A stretch of DNA of 64,000 nt from Chitinophaga pinensis (GCA_945860225.1 CAMAPT010000019.1:1-64000); one strand, 5' to 3'. Shown: positions 33,949-43,747, counted from the first letter of the stretch. Made by a program: numbers and translations. The notes: generated by a model not told the origin, from the sequence alone.

Positions 33949-35097
33949 ATGTTTTCAAATAAACAGATAGAAAGAATTAAAAAAAAGCAGACTCCTTTTT
34001 TTGTTTATGATTTAAATCTGTTACAAAACACATTAACGGCATTAAAACAACACGCAGGAAACGATGTTAAAATTCATTATGCACTAAAGGCAAATTCAAA
34101 CCTTAAGCTACTCGATTGCATTAAGAAGGCTGGTTTAGGTGCAGATTGTGTAAGTGGAAATGAAGTAAAACAATCTATTAAATGTGGTTTCCTGCCAAAT
34201 GATATTGTTTTTGCCGGCGTAGGGAAAATTGACCATGAAATAAATTATGCACTTGAACAGAATATATGTTGTTTTAATGTTGAAAGTATTTCCGAGTTAT
34301 TCGTTATCAATCAACTTGCCGCAAAACAACATAAAAAAGCGGCTATTGCTTTGCGTGTTAATCCGAATATTGATGCCTATACGCACAAATACATCACTAC
34401 TGGCTTGCAAGAAAATAAGTTTGGTATTAATCCATATGAATTTGAAGAGGTTATACAAATTCTAAAGACACTAAGTCATGTAGAATTAATTGGTTTGCAT
34501 TTTCATATTGGCTCACAAATAACATCGCTTGTGCCATTCGAAAAATTATGCACGAGAGTCAACGAAATCAATCAATGGTTTATTGAACATGGAATTTATG
34601 TCGAGTCAATTAATCTTGGCGGAGGACTTGGTATTAATTATCATGAACCTGACTCAGAAGTTATTGTAGATTTTAAATCCTACTTTGATGTATTCCGAAA
34701 TTTTTTAAAACTGCAACCTAATCAAAAAATTCATTTTGAATTGGGGCGATCCATAGTAGGACAATGCGGAACTTTAATAGCTAGCGTATTACACGTTAAA
34801 AAAGGAATTAATACCAATTTCGCCATTCTTGATGCAGGAATGACAGAACTAATTCGGCCGGCTCTTTACGAGGCTTATCATAAAATTGAAAATATAACTT
34901 CTGAAAATTCGACTCTCTTAAAATATGACATTGTTGGGCCGATATGTGAGAGTAGCGATTGCTTTGGAAAAGCCGTTTTATTGCCGGAAACAAAACGAGG
35001 AGATATTATTGCGATTAGAAGTGCAGGCGCTTATGGTGAGGCCATGTCATTAAATTATAATTTAAGGAAACCTGCCGGTAAATTATATCTGAAATAA
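33949..35097 (+). CDS. lysA: diaminopimelate decarboxylase-like PLP enzyme
   Basis: 382 residues, alanine-racemase-like barrel with PLP lysine in HYALKANSN (about 46), HFHIGSQ, GGGLGINY and the CESSDCFGK motif that forms the active site with its partner. LysA makes lysine from meso-diaminopimelate. It is the last plus-strand gene of the sulfur run, 57 bases after cysM; a functional link to sulfur is not obvious and it may simply be read from its own promoter. Confidence 0.9.
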   Translation: MFSNKQIERIKKKQTPFFVYDLNLLQNTLTALKQHAGNDVKIHYALKANSNLKLLDCIKKAGLGADCVSGNEVKQSIKCGFLPNDIVFAGVGKIDHEINYALEQNICCFNVESISELFVINQLAAKQHKKAAIALRVNPNIDAYTHKYITTGLQENKFGINPYEFEEVIQILKTLSHVELIGLHFHIGSQITSLVPFEKLCTRVNEINQWFIEHGIYVESINLGGGLGINYHEPDSEVIVDFKSYFDVFRNFLKLQPNQKIHFELGRSIVGQCGTLIASVLHVKKGINTNFAILDAGMTELIRPALYEAYHKIENITSENSTLLKYDIVGPICESSDCFGKAVLLPETKRGDIIAIRSAGAYGEAMSLNYNLRKPAGKLYLK

Positions 35098-35181
35098 CCA
35101 TTGAAATAACCCAAAATCTTTCTTTCTTTATTTCTCAACATATTTTATTGGATTAAAAAAAGCGTAAAACATCGCAATATT

Positions 35182-36411
35182 TTAATGAAATTTTGAGGTT
35201 AAGAAAGCAATGTCATCTACAAAAGGCATTTCGCCTTTAAATTCTTCTAGGTAGTACAACATCGCCTTATTGATGAATTCGCAGTTAGATTGTCGATTAT
35301 TTTGCAAAATGGTTTGAATCTCTTCAATGGAGATATTTTCTCCTTGGCTATTCAGGGTATCCGTTAAACCATCTGTATAAGCAAACAAGATGGAATGTGG
35401 TGTAATTTCTAAGACATCTTGTTCAATTTGTACCAACGGATTACAAATTCCCAAAAGCGTACATCCTTTATCGAGAGAAATGGTTTGTGAATCATTTAAT
35501 AGAAGAGGCGCATTATGGCCGGCATTAATGTAAGATAGCTTTTTTGTTCCGATGTTATACTTCGCAATAAACAAAGAGATGAATTTTTCGGTTTTGGTAT
35601 TTTCACATATTAGTTGATTGAGGCCAATCACAATTTCAGTTAGGTTTTGTGTATAATTAAGTTGCACACGAAGAGCTGCTTGCAGGTTGCTCATGAGTAA
35701 TGCTGCGGCTACTCCTTTTCCCGACACATCCGCCAAACAAAATACCATTTCTACTTCATTAATCCATATCACGTCATAATAATCGCCGCCCACTTGTTGG
35801 TGAGGTAAGTATAATGCATTCATTTCTAATTCCTCAATTTTTGGCAAATTAGATGGAAATAATAATTTTTGCATATCCTGAGCTAGCTGAAGTTCTTTTT
35901 GTATGGTAGCTTTTTGAATAGATGTTTTATAGAGCTTTTTATTTTCTATGGCAACGATGATGATATTGGTGAGTGTTTGAATAAAGGGAAGGTGTTGAAT
36001 AGACGCACTCATTTCAACTTTCGTTTCATCTATATCGCCCAATAAAACGTAAGCCAGCGGGGTTTGTTTGTGGTAAATAGGAATAACAATTTCAAAGCGT
36101 TTGCTTAAATAACCTTTAGAATAAGAAAGGGTTTCTATATCTTTAATAGCAAGTAATTCCGGTTCAAATTCAAGATGATTGTATGATTTGCTGACGCCGT
36201 ATTTCAGAATGCACGTCCATTCTGTTGAAAAGCTAAATAAAACCAATTTACCAACATTCAATCGGTTTTCAAGAATTTCCTGATAAATATCCAATAGCTG
36301 CGCTGTAGTAGCATTGTTATTAATAGCCTTAGTAATTTCAAGCAAAGCATTTAATTTAATGTCCTTGATGGTTTCATCGGGGTATTGGTTATTTAACGGA
36401 TCTTGGTTCAC
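35182..36411 (-). CDS. GAF-PP2C (RsbU/SpoIIE-type) serine phosphatase
   Basis: 409 residues. A GAF-like sensor spans about 25-165 and a SpoIIE/PP2C catalytic domain about 190-405, with metal-site motifs GGDYYDV, CLADVSGKGVAAALLMSN, FAYTDGLTD and FVDDIAFL. Such proteins dephosphorylate anti-anti-sigma (STAS) proteins in partner-switching pathways. No STAS or kinase gene is adjacent; an RsbW-like gene lies at 47.2 kb and a STAS-like gene at 12.8 kb. Confidence 0.9.
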   Translation of the reverse strand: MNQDPLNNQYPDETIKDIKLNALLEITKAINNNATTAQLLDIYQEILENRLNVGKLVLFSFSTEWTCILKYGVSKSYNHLEFEPELLAIKDIETLSYSKGYLSKRFEIVIPIYHKQTPLAYVLLGDIDETKVEMSASIQHLPFIQTLTNIIIVAIENKKLYKTSIQKATIQKELQLAQDMQKLLFPSNLPKIEELEMNALYLPHQQVGGDYYDVIWINEVEMVFCLADVSGKGVAAALLMSNLQAALRVQLNYTQNLTEIVIGLNQLICENTKTEKFISLFIAKYNIGTKKLSYINAGHNAPLLLNDSQTISLDKGCTLLGICNPLVQIEQDVLEITPHSILFAYTDGLTDTLNSQGENISIEEIQTILQNNRQSNCEFINKAMLYYLEEFKGEMPFVDDIAFLTSKFH

Positions 36412-36605
36412 TAGTTTTAGTCGTGGAATGGCTGTTATTTAAAAGCTCGCAAATATAATCATTAAGGAACTGCTTAGCTTTGTGCGAATAGAAAAAACAC
36501 TTCATTAAAGACTATTCTATAAATAGAGAGGGTTAAGACCTAAGCTTTGTTGGTTCGAGTAGAAAATTCTGCTTCTTTGAATTTTTGTATCGAGAACTGT
36601 TTTAG

Positions 36606-36657
36606 TACCGGCCTCACCCCCGGCCCCTCTCCGAAGAGAGAGGGGTGTAAGCCGGTG
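36606..36657. repeat. GC-rich palindromic intergenic repeat, first element
   Basis: Outer arms ACCGGC/GCCGGT enclose CCCCTCTC, CGAA, GAGAGAGGGG. The CTCACCCCCGGCCCCTCTCC motif is typical of dispersed bacterial repeats and stands out from the AT-rich surroundings. Confidence 0.65.
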
Positions 36658-36701
36658 CCATTTTTTACAACAACCAAAGCAAAAAAACACTCAAGGCGAC
36701 A

Positions 36702-36742
36702 ATTTACCCTCTCCTTTTCCGAAGAGTGTCTGAGGGGTAAGG
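36702..36742. repeat. palindromic intergenic repeat, second element
   Basis: TTACCCTCTCC and GAGGGGTAAGG flank TTTTCCGAAGAGTGTCT. It is a variant of the element 50 bases upstream and directly abuts the degraded sorting-tail sequence. Confidence 0.55.
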
Positions 36743-36956
36743 TCTGTTAATCAAAGACGCATCGAGTATTCCCAAAGCCAATGGCCACATGGTAAAAATT
36801 TTCGATTTGAATGGGAAAGAAGTCTTTAATCAAGAAATTACTTCCAATCAGTTTGATATTTCGATGAAACAAGTAGGCGCTAAAGGCATTTATTTTGTGC
36901 AGTTAACCGATACCAAAAAACATGTATTACAATCACAAAAAATTATTCTTGAATAA
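36741..36956 (+). pseudogene. remnant of a T9SS type A sorting (secretion) tail
   Basis: In frame from 36741 to TAA at 36954 the sequence reads as a type IX secretion tail: ANGHMVKIFDLNGKEVFNQ, then SMKQVGAKGIYFVQLTD, then QKIILE. It lacks any start and the body of the secreted protein. The frame is closed upstream by a TAA inside the second palindromic repeat (36738-36740), which marks the break. No intact gene lies between here and 36411. Confidence 0.75.
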
Positions 36957-36986
36957 TTGAATTGATAACCACTTCTTTTTGTAAAC

Positions 36987-37016
36987 ACAGCCCGAAGCAA
37001 CGCTTCGGGCTGTTTT
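36987..37016 (+). terminator. terminator after the sorting-tail remnant
   Basis: Arms ACAGCCCGAAGC (36987-36998) and GCTTCGGGCTGT (37002-37013), loop AAC, then TTTGTTT. A strong terminator now serving no intact gene on the plus strand. Confidence 0.8.
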
Positions 37017-37050
37017 GTTTAGTTATGTTTAGGCTCGCCTCAATCCTATT

Positions 37051-37232
37051 TTCTCAAACCTTAAATATTGAACTTTAAATCTTAAATCTAAATTCTCCAA
37101 TCTCAAACCTTCAACCTTAAATCTTGAACCTTAAATCTTCATTCTCAAACCTTAAATATTGAACTTTAAATCTTAAATCTAAATTCTCCAATCTCAAACC
37201 TTCAACCTTAAATCTTGTACTTTAAATCTTAA
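37051..37232. repeat. 91-bp tandem duplication of AT-rich sequence
   Basis: The unit starting TTCTCAAACCTTAAATATTG at 37051 recurs at 37142. The first 76 bases are identical, the rest diverge. Inside the unit CTTAAATCTTGAACC-like 12-15-mers repeat imperfectly, and the run continues to 37255. Confidence 0.85.
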
Positions 37233-37254
37233 ATCTTAATTCTTAAATCTCAAA

Positions 37255-38235
37255 TCAATTCACTTTTAGCTTTTGACCTACTTTAAGGTAATAACATCGC
37301 CCAGTGTTGTTTAATACACATAGTTTTTTAACCGATAAACCATACCGTTTTGCAATTTCAAACCATGTATCGCCTTGTTCAATGGTGTGAGATTTTGTAT
37401 CACTCGGATAAGCACAAATACCATAACGTGCCTTTTTAATAATAATGGAATCGTTATAAATTTTATGTTCATTAAAAGAAATGATGGATGAAGGATTAAT
37501 CGGATGTCCTTTGAATCGGATTTCAAAATGAAGATGCGGGCCACTGCTTCTTCCAGTGCTACCACCCAAGCCAATTAATTGACCTGAAAAAACAAATTGT
37601 CCGGGTTTTACTTTAATTTTAGAAAGATGAGCATATACGGTTTCCAAACCATTGTAATGTCTGATGATGACCACATTGCCATACCCTCCTTTAACGTCTG
37701 CAATGCGAATCATGCCATCAAAAGCCGCAACAACTTCATCGCCTTTATTGAGGTTGATATCAATGCCTTTGTGCATTTTTCCATCTCTCCATCCGTATTT
37801 AGAATTAACAGCTCCCACTTTTGGATGATGATAGTCACCTAAAGAATCACTTTCAATATTAATGATTTGCAATTCCGGAAATTCATCATCGGGCGCTACT
37901 TTAAATACCGTTGATTCATCAAAATGATCGTAAAAATTACTAGCAGGAAAATTTCCGTATTTTTCTATGCTGAAATTAGATTCTTTAGCAGATAGCAAAC
38001 TGTGATAGCAATTTATCAATTCAATTTCTTTTTCCTCTATCGTATTCAATTCTAAAATGGAATCAATTAAATGAATTAAATGTTGTTTGCTGATGTTTTG
38101 CGTTATCGGATAAATTTTTGATAAATCTTCTTTTAGTCTTGTGGTATCTTTTTTAGGTCCTCCCTCAGCTAACATTACATTCGATGAGAGTATGCTTAAT
38201 ACTAAGGCAATTTTTAATTTTATATTTTTATACAA
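37255..38235 (-). CDS. M23 peptidase with C-terminal LysM domain
   Basis: 326 residues from a TTG at 38235. From there the N-terminus is an ideal signal peptide (YKNIKLKIALVLSILSSNVMLAEG); a longer frame to ATG 38358 adds 41 residues unlike any export signal. The M23 domain has zinc ligands in HKGIDI and HLHFEI plus YGNVVIIRH and YAHLSK; a LysM follows (QGDTWFEIAKRYGLSVKKLCVLN). It should cut peptidoglycan cross-links, or regulate an amidase, in the periplasm. The minus-strand sequence TACAACTTTTG near 38275, close to a -7 box, lies inside the longer frame and supports the shorter start. Confidence 0.85.
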   Translation of the reverse strand: MYKNIKLKIALVLSILSSNVMLAEGGPKKDTTRLKEDLSKIYPITQNISKQHLIHLIDSILELNTIEEKEIELINCYHSLLSAKESNFSIEKYGNFPASNFYDHFDESTVFKVAPDDEFPELQIINIESDSLGDYHHPKVGAVNSKYGWRDGKMHKGIDINLNKGDEVVAAFDGMIRIADVKGGYGNVVIIRHYNGLETVYAHLSKIKVKPGQFVFSGQLIGLGGSTGRSSGPHLHFEIRFKGHPINPSSIISFNEHKIYNDSIIIKKARYGICAYPSDTKSHTIEQGDTWFEIAKRYGLSVKKLCVLNNTGRCYYLKVGQKLKVN

Positions 38236-38435
38236 AACGGTCGGTTGATTAAGTAACTGAAAAATGTTACTTGCAAAAGTTGTAAGACTTGTATAACTAT
38301 AATTAATTAACACGTATTTGTTGAAAATTGACTGCGAAAATAATGAGAATGTACTCATCTGTCTATATTAAATATCAACAGTCGCAATGAAAATTGTTGA
38401 TTACGTGCATTTTAAAAAATAATCGGCTAAAAAGT

Positions 38436-38465
38436 TTGAACTAACAAAAATTATGTGCTAATTTG
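38436..38465 (+). promoter_or_regulatory. promoter of ilvE
   Basis: TTG (38436-38438), 20 bases, TAATTTG (38459-38465), then TTTCG. Same variant -7 box as the cysteine-leader promoter. Confidence 0.45.
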
Positions 38466-38488
38466 TTTCGTACAACACTAACATAATA

Positions 38489-39553
38489 ATGATAAACGCA
38501 GACATTAAAATAGAAAAAACAACTCAAAGTAGGGTTGATAATTATGATGTGAATAATGTTCCATTTGGTAAATGTTTTTCAGATCATATGTTTATTGCAG
38601 AATATGCGAATGGCAAATGGGAAAAATCTTATATAACACCTTATAGAGATTTTCCGATGAGTTATGCCATGTCTGCTTTGCATTATGGTCAAGCCATATT
38701 TGAAGGAATGAAAGCCTACAAGTCAGATTCAGGAGAGGTTAGTGTATTTAGACCTTTAGATAACTTTAATCGTTTAAATATTTCTGCTATCCGAATGGCA
38801 ATGCCGGAAGTTCCTGAAGAAATTTTTATGGGAGGCTTAATGGAATTGTTGAAATTAGATTCAGCGTGGGTTCCGTCATCAGAAACAGGTTCACTATACA
38901 TAAGACCTTTTTTGATAGCAACTGATGAGGCTATTGGTGTTAAACCAAGCGAAACCTATAAGTTTATAATCATTACTTGCCCTGCTGGTAAGTATTACTC
39001 TGAACCTATTAAAGTATTAATTGAAACTACTTACATACGAGCTGTAGAGGGAGGTGTTGGTTTTGTGAAGGCAGCAGGAAATTACGGTAGAAGTATGTAC
39101 CCTACCAGATTAGCCCAACAAAAAGGGTATCAACAAGTCATTTGGACTGATGGCAAAACACATTCATACCTTGAAGAATCAGGTACAATGAATTTGATTT
39201 TTGTGATAGGAGATACGGTTGTAACTCCGGCTTTAAGTGATACCATTTTAGCGGGTATAACTCGAAGCAGTGTGTTGGCCTTGGCCAGAGAATGGGGCAT
39301 GAAAGTGGAAGAACGTAAAGTATCAATTACTGAAATAGTGGAGGCTCATAAAAATGGAACTTTGAAAGAAGTCTTTGGAACAGGAACAGCTGCAACAATT
39401 GCACAAATTATTGGAATAGGTTATGAAGATGATTATTACTCGTTGCCTCCTGTTGAAGAAAGAACATTTTCTACCAAAATTGATGAAACCCTAAGAGGTA
39501 TTCGTAAAGGAAAAGTAGCAGATAATATGGGATGGATGCATAAAGTGCAATAG
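38489..39553 (+). CDS. ilvE: branched-chain amino acid aminotransferase
   Basis: 354 residues, PLP fold type IV, normal length for the BCAT-2 group. Catalytic lysine in VKAAGNYGRSM; substrate and PLP contacts in YLEESGTMNLIFV, TILAGITRSSVLALA and GTGTAATIAQI. It interconverts Leu, Ile and Val with their keto acids. purS follows 60 bases later. Confidence 0.95.
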   Translation: MINADIKIEKTTQSRVDNYDVNNVPFGKCFSDHMFIAEYANGKWEKSYITPYRDFPMSYAMSALHYGQAIFEGMKAYKSDSGEVSVFRPLDNFNRLNISAIRMAMPEVPEEIFMGGLMELLKLDSAWVPSSETGSLYIRPFLIATDEAIGVKPSETYKFIIITCPAGKYYSEPIKVLIETTYIRAVEGGVGFVKAAGNYGRSMYPTRLAQQKGYQQVIWTDGKTHSYLEESGTMNLIFVIGDTVVTPALSDTILAGITRSSVLALAREWGMKVEERKVSITEIVEAHKNGTLKEVFGTGTAATIAQIIGIGYEDDYYSLPPVEERTFSTKIDETLRGIRKGKVADNMGWMHKVQ

Positions 39554-39613
39554 ACGCAGATCCACTTCGTCGTTTAACATTAAAAAACAATCATTAATTA
39601 TATATTTACAACA

Positions 39614-39865
39614 ATGAAATATTTTGCAGATATCAATGTGATGCCAATGAAAGCATTATTAGATCCACAAGGGAAGGCTGTAACAGGCTCTATGAAAAAT
39701 TTGGGTTTATCTGAAATAGAAAATGTCAGAATCGGAAAACATATTACCTTGGAAATTGAAGCAGAAACTAAAGAGGCGGCATCGGTAAAGGTTGATGAAG
39801 CTTGTAAGAAACTTTTGTGTAATCAAATTATGGAATTTTACGAATTCACAATTAAGGAAGCTTAA
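39614..39865 (+). CDS. purS: phosphoribosylformylglycinamidine synthase subunit PurS
   Basis: 83 residues, whole-length match to PurS: KYFADINVMPMKALLDPQGK, then NVRIGKHITLEIE, then LLCNQIMEFYEF. PurS dimers bridge PurL and PurQ in the fourth step of purine synthesis. No purL or purQ is nearby, so it is a detached subunit gene. Confidence 0.9.
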   Translation: MKYFADINVMPMKALLDPQGKAVTGSMKNLGLSEIENVRIGKHITLEIEAETKEAASVKVDEACKKLLCNQIMEFYEFTIKEA

Positions 39866-39937
39866 TCTAGTTCAAAGAATTTTTAAACAATTATCATCAA
39901 TAGTTAATCAAAAACGAAATAATACAATAAAAATAGA

Positions 39938-41191
39938 ATGGGATATCTTTTCACCTCAGAATCAGTATCAGAAGGCCATCCAGATAAAGTGGCAGATCAA
40001 ATATCAGATGCTTTAATTGATAATTTTTTAGCATTTGATGCTCAAAGTAAGGTAGCTTGTGAAACTTTGGTAACTACAGGTCAGGTGGTTTTAGCCGGAG
40101 AAGTTAAATCAAAAACATATTTAGATGTTCAAAATATTGCTCGTGAGGTTATCCGTAAAATAGGATACACTAAATCTGAGTATATGTTTGAGGCTAATTC
40201 TTGCGGTATTTTGTCTGCTATACACGAACAATCTTCTGATATTAATCAGGGTGTTGATAGAAAGAAAAAAGAAGAGCAAGGTGCGGGTGATCAAGGGATG
40301 ATGTTTGGTTACGCAACTAACGAAACTGATAACTATATGCCTTTGGCTTTGGATTTAGCACACGCCTTATTGTTAGAATTGGCATCATTAAGAAGAGAAA
40401 ATAAAGAAATAACTTATTTACGCCCTGATGCAAAATCTCAGGTAACGTTAGAATATAGTGACGACAATGTGCCTGTTAGAATTGATGCTATTGTTATCTC
40501 AACTCAGCATGATGAATTTGATAAGGAAGCTAAAATGTTAGCGAAAATTAAAAAGGATATCGAGGAAATTTTAATACCTCGTGTGAAAAAGAATTATCCT
40601 AAATATGCTCATTTGTTTAATAATAAAATCAAATTTCATATTAACCCAACTGGTAAATTCGTTATCGGTGGACCACATGGAGATACCGGTTTAACAGGTC
40701 GTAAAATCATTGTTGATACTTACGGTGGAAAAGGTGCTCATGGTGGAGGTGCTTTTTCAGGTAAAGATCCTAGTAAAGTTGATCGTTCTGCGGCATATGC
40801 TACACGTCATATAGCTAAAAATTTAGTAGCTGCAGGTTTATGTGATGAGGTGTTGGTTCAAGTTTCTTATGCCATAGGCGTAGCCAAACCAATGGGTATT
40901 TTTATTAATACTTATGGTACTGCTAAAGTAAATTTGACAGATGGACAAATTGCTAAAATCGTAGAACAAATTTTTGACATGCGTCCTTATTTCATCGAAC
41001 AACGATTGAAATTACGTAACCCAATGTATAGTGAAACAGCTGCTTACGGACACATGGGGCGTAAACATGAAGTTGTTACTAAAACATTTAAGTCGCCTGA
41101 TGGAAAAATCAAAACAATGAAAGTTGAATTGTTCACATGGGAAAAATTAGATTACGTTACCAAAGTGAAAAAAGCATTTAAATTGAAATAA
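39938..41191 (+). CDS. metK: S-adenosylmethionine synthetase
   Basis: 417 residues. Signatures [27 protein letters not shown] and [19 protein letters not shown] are intact. It makes SAM from methionine and ATP. The 72-base leader is too short for a SAM riboswitch and shows none. A terminator follows. Confidence 0.97.
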   Translation: MGYLFTSESVSEGHPDKVADQISDALIDNFLAFDAQSKVACETLVTTGQVVLAGEVKSKTYLDVQNIAREVIRKIGYTKSEYMFEANSCGILSAIHEQSSDINQGVDRKKKEEQGAGDQGMMFGYATNETDNYMPLALDLAHALLLELASLRRENKEITYLRPDAKSQVTLEYSDDNVPVRIDAIVISTQHDEFDKEAKMLAKIKKDIEEILIPRVKKNYPKYAHLFNNKIKFHINPTGKFVIGGPHGDTGLTGRKIIVDTYGGKGAHGGGAFSGKDPSKVDRSAAYATRHIAKNLVAAGLCDEVLVQVSYAIGVAKPMGIFINTYGTAKVNLTDGQIAKIVEQIFDMRPYFIEQRLKLRNPMYSETAAYGHMGRKHEVVTKTFKSPDGKIKTMKVELFTWEKLDYVTKVKKAFKLK

Positions 41192-41213
41192 ATTTAATTT
41201 TTACTACGATGTA

Positions 41214-41252
41214 AAAACGCCCTTGCCAATTTTATTGGTGAGGGCGTTTAAT
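41214..41252 (+). terminator. terminator after metK
   Basis: A 16-pair stem AAACGCCCTTGCCAAT/ATTGGTGAGGGCGTTT (two G-T pairs), three-base loop, then AATTTT. Confidence 0.85.
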
Positions 41253-41402
41253 TTTATAAGCAGTACAATACACGAATATATTTACAAACACTTGTTATAA
41301 AATCGAGTAAAAATTAACAGTTTTGTTTTTGGCCATTTTTTATATTTACCACATACCATCAAGTTTATAAAAGCATTTACCGTAACTATCAAATTATAGA
41401 TT

Positions 41403-42584
41403 TTGAAACTATTTAAATTACTAATATTTCTTATTGTTTGTTATCCTTTTTTATTTGCTAATTGCACTCAGCATGAGGAACCTATAAATAAAAATTCAGT
41501 TTCATCCATTAGGTCACCACATGTATTCTCTAAGATTGATTCCTCTAAATACAAATTAGAAATCTTTAGACTCGATACATTATTTAATAAATTATATAAG
41601 GCAAATGCTTTTAATGGCAATGTATTGATTGCAAAGGGTAGTCATATTATTTATCAAAAGTCATTTGGCATTGGTAATAAATCTGCTAATACACAATTAA
41701 GTGATTCTTCGCTTTTTCAGTTAGCATCTGTTTCTAAAGTTGTTACAGGAATTGCGGCCATGATGCTTTATGAAAAAGGTAAATTGAAGTTGGAAACTAA
41801 GGTTTATGAAATTCTTAAAGGTTTTCCATACACAAATATTTCAGTCAGAGATTTATTATCGCATCGTTCCGGCTTGCCTAATTACCTGTATTTTTGTAGT
41901 GATTATGTAAAATCGCCACCTCCTCATTTAAGTAATCAAGGATTATTGGATTTGATAGTTAAGTATCAACCCAAGCCCTTTCTAAAACCAGGAAAACGTT
42001 TCAATTACAATAATACCAATTATGCGTTATTGGCTTTAATCATTGAAAAAATTTCAGGAAAGAAGTTTTCTGTTTTTCTTAAAGAAGAATTATTTAAGCC
42101 ACTTGGAATGAGGCATACCTATACTGCGTTAGATATTGACAGTACTCGTGAATATCTGACTCAAGGTCATACATTAAGTTATGCTAGGGTAGCTAACGAT
42201 TGGTTTGATGGGGTATTAGGCGATAAGGGTATTTATACAACGACCTTTGATTTATTTTTATTGAGCGCAGCCCTTTATCAGCAAAGATTATTAAATCCAG
42301 AAACACAATGCTTGGCGTATAAGCCCCACAGCCCAGAAAAAAAAGAGAGCAATTATGGCTTTGGTTGGCGCATGAAAAATTTGAATAATGATGATAAAGA
42401 GGTATACCATAACGGATGGTGGCATGGCTATCGCACTTCATTCCATCGTCGGTTAAAGGATAGCTTGACGGTTATTGTTTTAAGTAATCGGTTAAATATG
42501 AGCGTATATGCAACCGGACGAGTATATGCTGCCATTGATGGCCCAAAAGCAAAAGAATTAAGTAAAGATGATACTGATGAATAA
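41403..42584 (+). CDS. beta-lactamase-fold serine hydrolase (class C type), lipoprotein-like
   Basis: 393 residues from TTG. Residues 1-21 are a hydrophobic export signal ending FANC, a non-canonical lipobox. The serine beta-lactamase/DD-peptidase motifs are SVSK (SxxK, about 117-120) and YNNTNY (YxN, about 200); the third box near HNGWWHGYRT replaces KTG with HGY. These enzymes are mostly esterases, peptidases or transferases, not antibiotic resistance factors. Monocistronic. Confidence 0.85.
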   Translation: MKLFKLLIFLIVCYPFLFANCTQHEEPINKNSVSSIRSPHVFSKIDSSKYKLEIFRLDTLFNKLYKANAFNGNVLIAKGSHIIYQKSFGIGNKSANTQLSDSSLFQLASVSKVVTGIAAMMLYEKGKLKLETKVYEILKGFPYTNISVRDLLSHRSGLPNYLYFCSDYVKSPPPHLSNQGLLDLIVKYQPKPFLKPGKRFNYNNTNYALLALIIEKISGKKFSVFLKEELFKPLGMRHTYTALDIDSTREYLTQGHTLSYARVANDWFDGVLGDKGIYTTTFDLFLLSAALYQQRLLNPETQCLAYKPHSPEKKESNYGFGWRMKNLNNDDKEVYHNGWWHGYRTSFHRRLKDSLTVIVLSNRLNMSVYATGRVYAAIDGPKAKELSKDDTDE

Positions 42585-42686
42585 GCTCAAATTGAGTTGT
42601 CATTCTTCTACAGTAGTTTCGGAAAAGATTTGTAATTTCACCATATCGTAAAAATAGATAATATAGAGTTAGGAGAGTTCCCGTTA

Positions 42687-43622
42687 TTGTTAGCTCCCAT
42701 GGAAGATGTAAGTGATCCTCCTTTCAGGTATGTGTGCAAAAAATATGGAGCCGATTTAATGTACACTGAATTTATAAGCAGTGAAGGTTTAATTAGAGAT
42801 GCAATCAAAAGCCGAAAAAAGCTGGATATTTTTGATTATGAAAAGCCAATAGGAATTCAAATATTTGGTGGTGATGAGGAGGCAATGGCTATGTCGGCCA
42901 AAATAGTAGACGCTACACATCCTGATTTATTGGATATTAATTTCGGTTGTCCAGTAAAAAAAGTCGTCTGTAAGGGCGCGGGTGCAGGTGTTTTAAAAGA
43001 CATTGATTTAATGGTTAGGCTTACTAAGGCAGTTGTTAAATCAACTAACCTACCGGTTACTGTTAAAACTAGATTAGGTTGGGACGATTCAATGATAAAC
43101 ATTATGGAAGTAGCAGAACGGCTTCAGGATGTTGGAATCAAAGCCTTAACTATCCATGGCAGAACAAGGGCTCAAATGTATAAAGGCAATGCTAACTGGG
43201 AGCCTATAGCGGCTGTAAAAAATAATCCAAGAATACATATTCCTATTTTTGGTAATGGCGACATCAACAGCCCGGAGAAAGCCCTTGAATATAAGAACAG
43301 ATATGGTCTTGATGGTATTATGATAGGACGAGCCAGTATTGGTTATCCATGGATTTTTAATGAAATAAAACATTATTTAAAAACAGGAACACTCTTACCC
43401 AAACCTACACTCGAAAATAGAGTTGAAGTAGCTTTGGCGCATTTTAATAAATCGATAGAATGGAAGGGACCAAAATTAGGAGTTTTAGAAATGCGCCCAC
43501 ATTATACAAATTATTTCAAAGGTATTGATCATTTTAAGGATACCCGCATGAAATTGGTAACGACTGATGAGATTGATGAAATCAGAGATATCTTGCTTGC
43601 TATTCCTGCAAAATATTGTTAA
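42687..43622 (+). CDS. dusB: tRNA-dihydrouridine synthase (DusB-like), start unclear
   Basis: 311 residues from TTG at 42687. FMN barrel with LAPMEDVSDPPFR, the catalytic cysteine region NFGCPVKKVVCKGAGAG, TVKTRLGWD, HGRTRAQMYKG and FGNGDI/MIGRASIGYPWIF. It reduces uridine to dihydrouridine in tRNA loops. The TTG start leaves only one residue before the LAPM strand, but the same frame is open further and encodes VKIDNIELGEFPLLL, the family's normal N-terminus, from 42648. The codon where ATG is expected is ATC (42645), so the true start is non-standard or the base is changed. Confidence 0.9.
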   Translation: MLAPMEDVSDPPFRYVCKKYGADLMYTEFISSEGLIRDAIKSRKKLDIFDYEKPIGIQIFGGDEEAMAMSAKIVDATHPDLLDINFGCPVKKVVCKGAGAGVLKDIDLMVRLTKAVVKSTNLPVTVKTRLGWDDSMINIMEVAERLQDVGIKALTIHGRTRAQMYKGNANWEPIAAVKNNPRIHIPIFGNGDINSPEKALEYKNRYGLDGIMIGRASIGYPWIFNEIKHYLKTGTLLPKPTLENRVEVALAHFNKSIEWKGPKLGVLEMRPHYTNYFKGIDHFKDTRMKLVTTDEIDEIRDILLAIPAKYC

Positions 43623-43723
43623 TACCAGTTGTAATTTGTTTCAATAAAAAATAGTTTCCAAGAATTACCTCATACCAAAACTCATTTAACAGAATTTTTA
43701 TTTCAATCCTTCCTTGTTTTGGT

Positions 43724-43731
43724 TATTTTTG
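43724..43731 (+). promoter_or_regulatory. -7 box of the DUF4175-ybeY operon
   Basis: TATTTTTG, exact TAnnTTTG, 17 bases before the TTG start. No clear -33 element. Confidence 0.35.
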
Positions 43732-43747
43732 TCTAAATAGCACTGAA

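Noticed and set aside
36607-36656. Insertion sequence ends
   Set aside because: Palindromes are short, with no transposase or target duplication.
36547-36750. 67-codon ORF over the GC-rich repeats
   Set aside because: Its sequence (GLTPGPSPKREG) is the usual translation of this palindromic repeat, not a protein.
39866-39937. SAM riboswitch before metK
   Set aside because: The gap is 72 bases, AT-rich, and without a stem junction of any SAM class.
41403-42584. Antibiotic-resistance beta-lactamase
   Set aside because: The fold is shared with many esterases and peptidases, the third motif is not KTG, and no resistance context is present.
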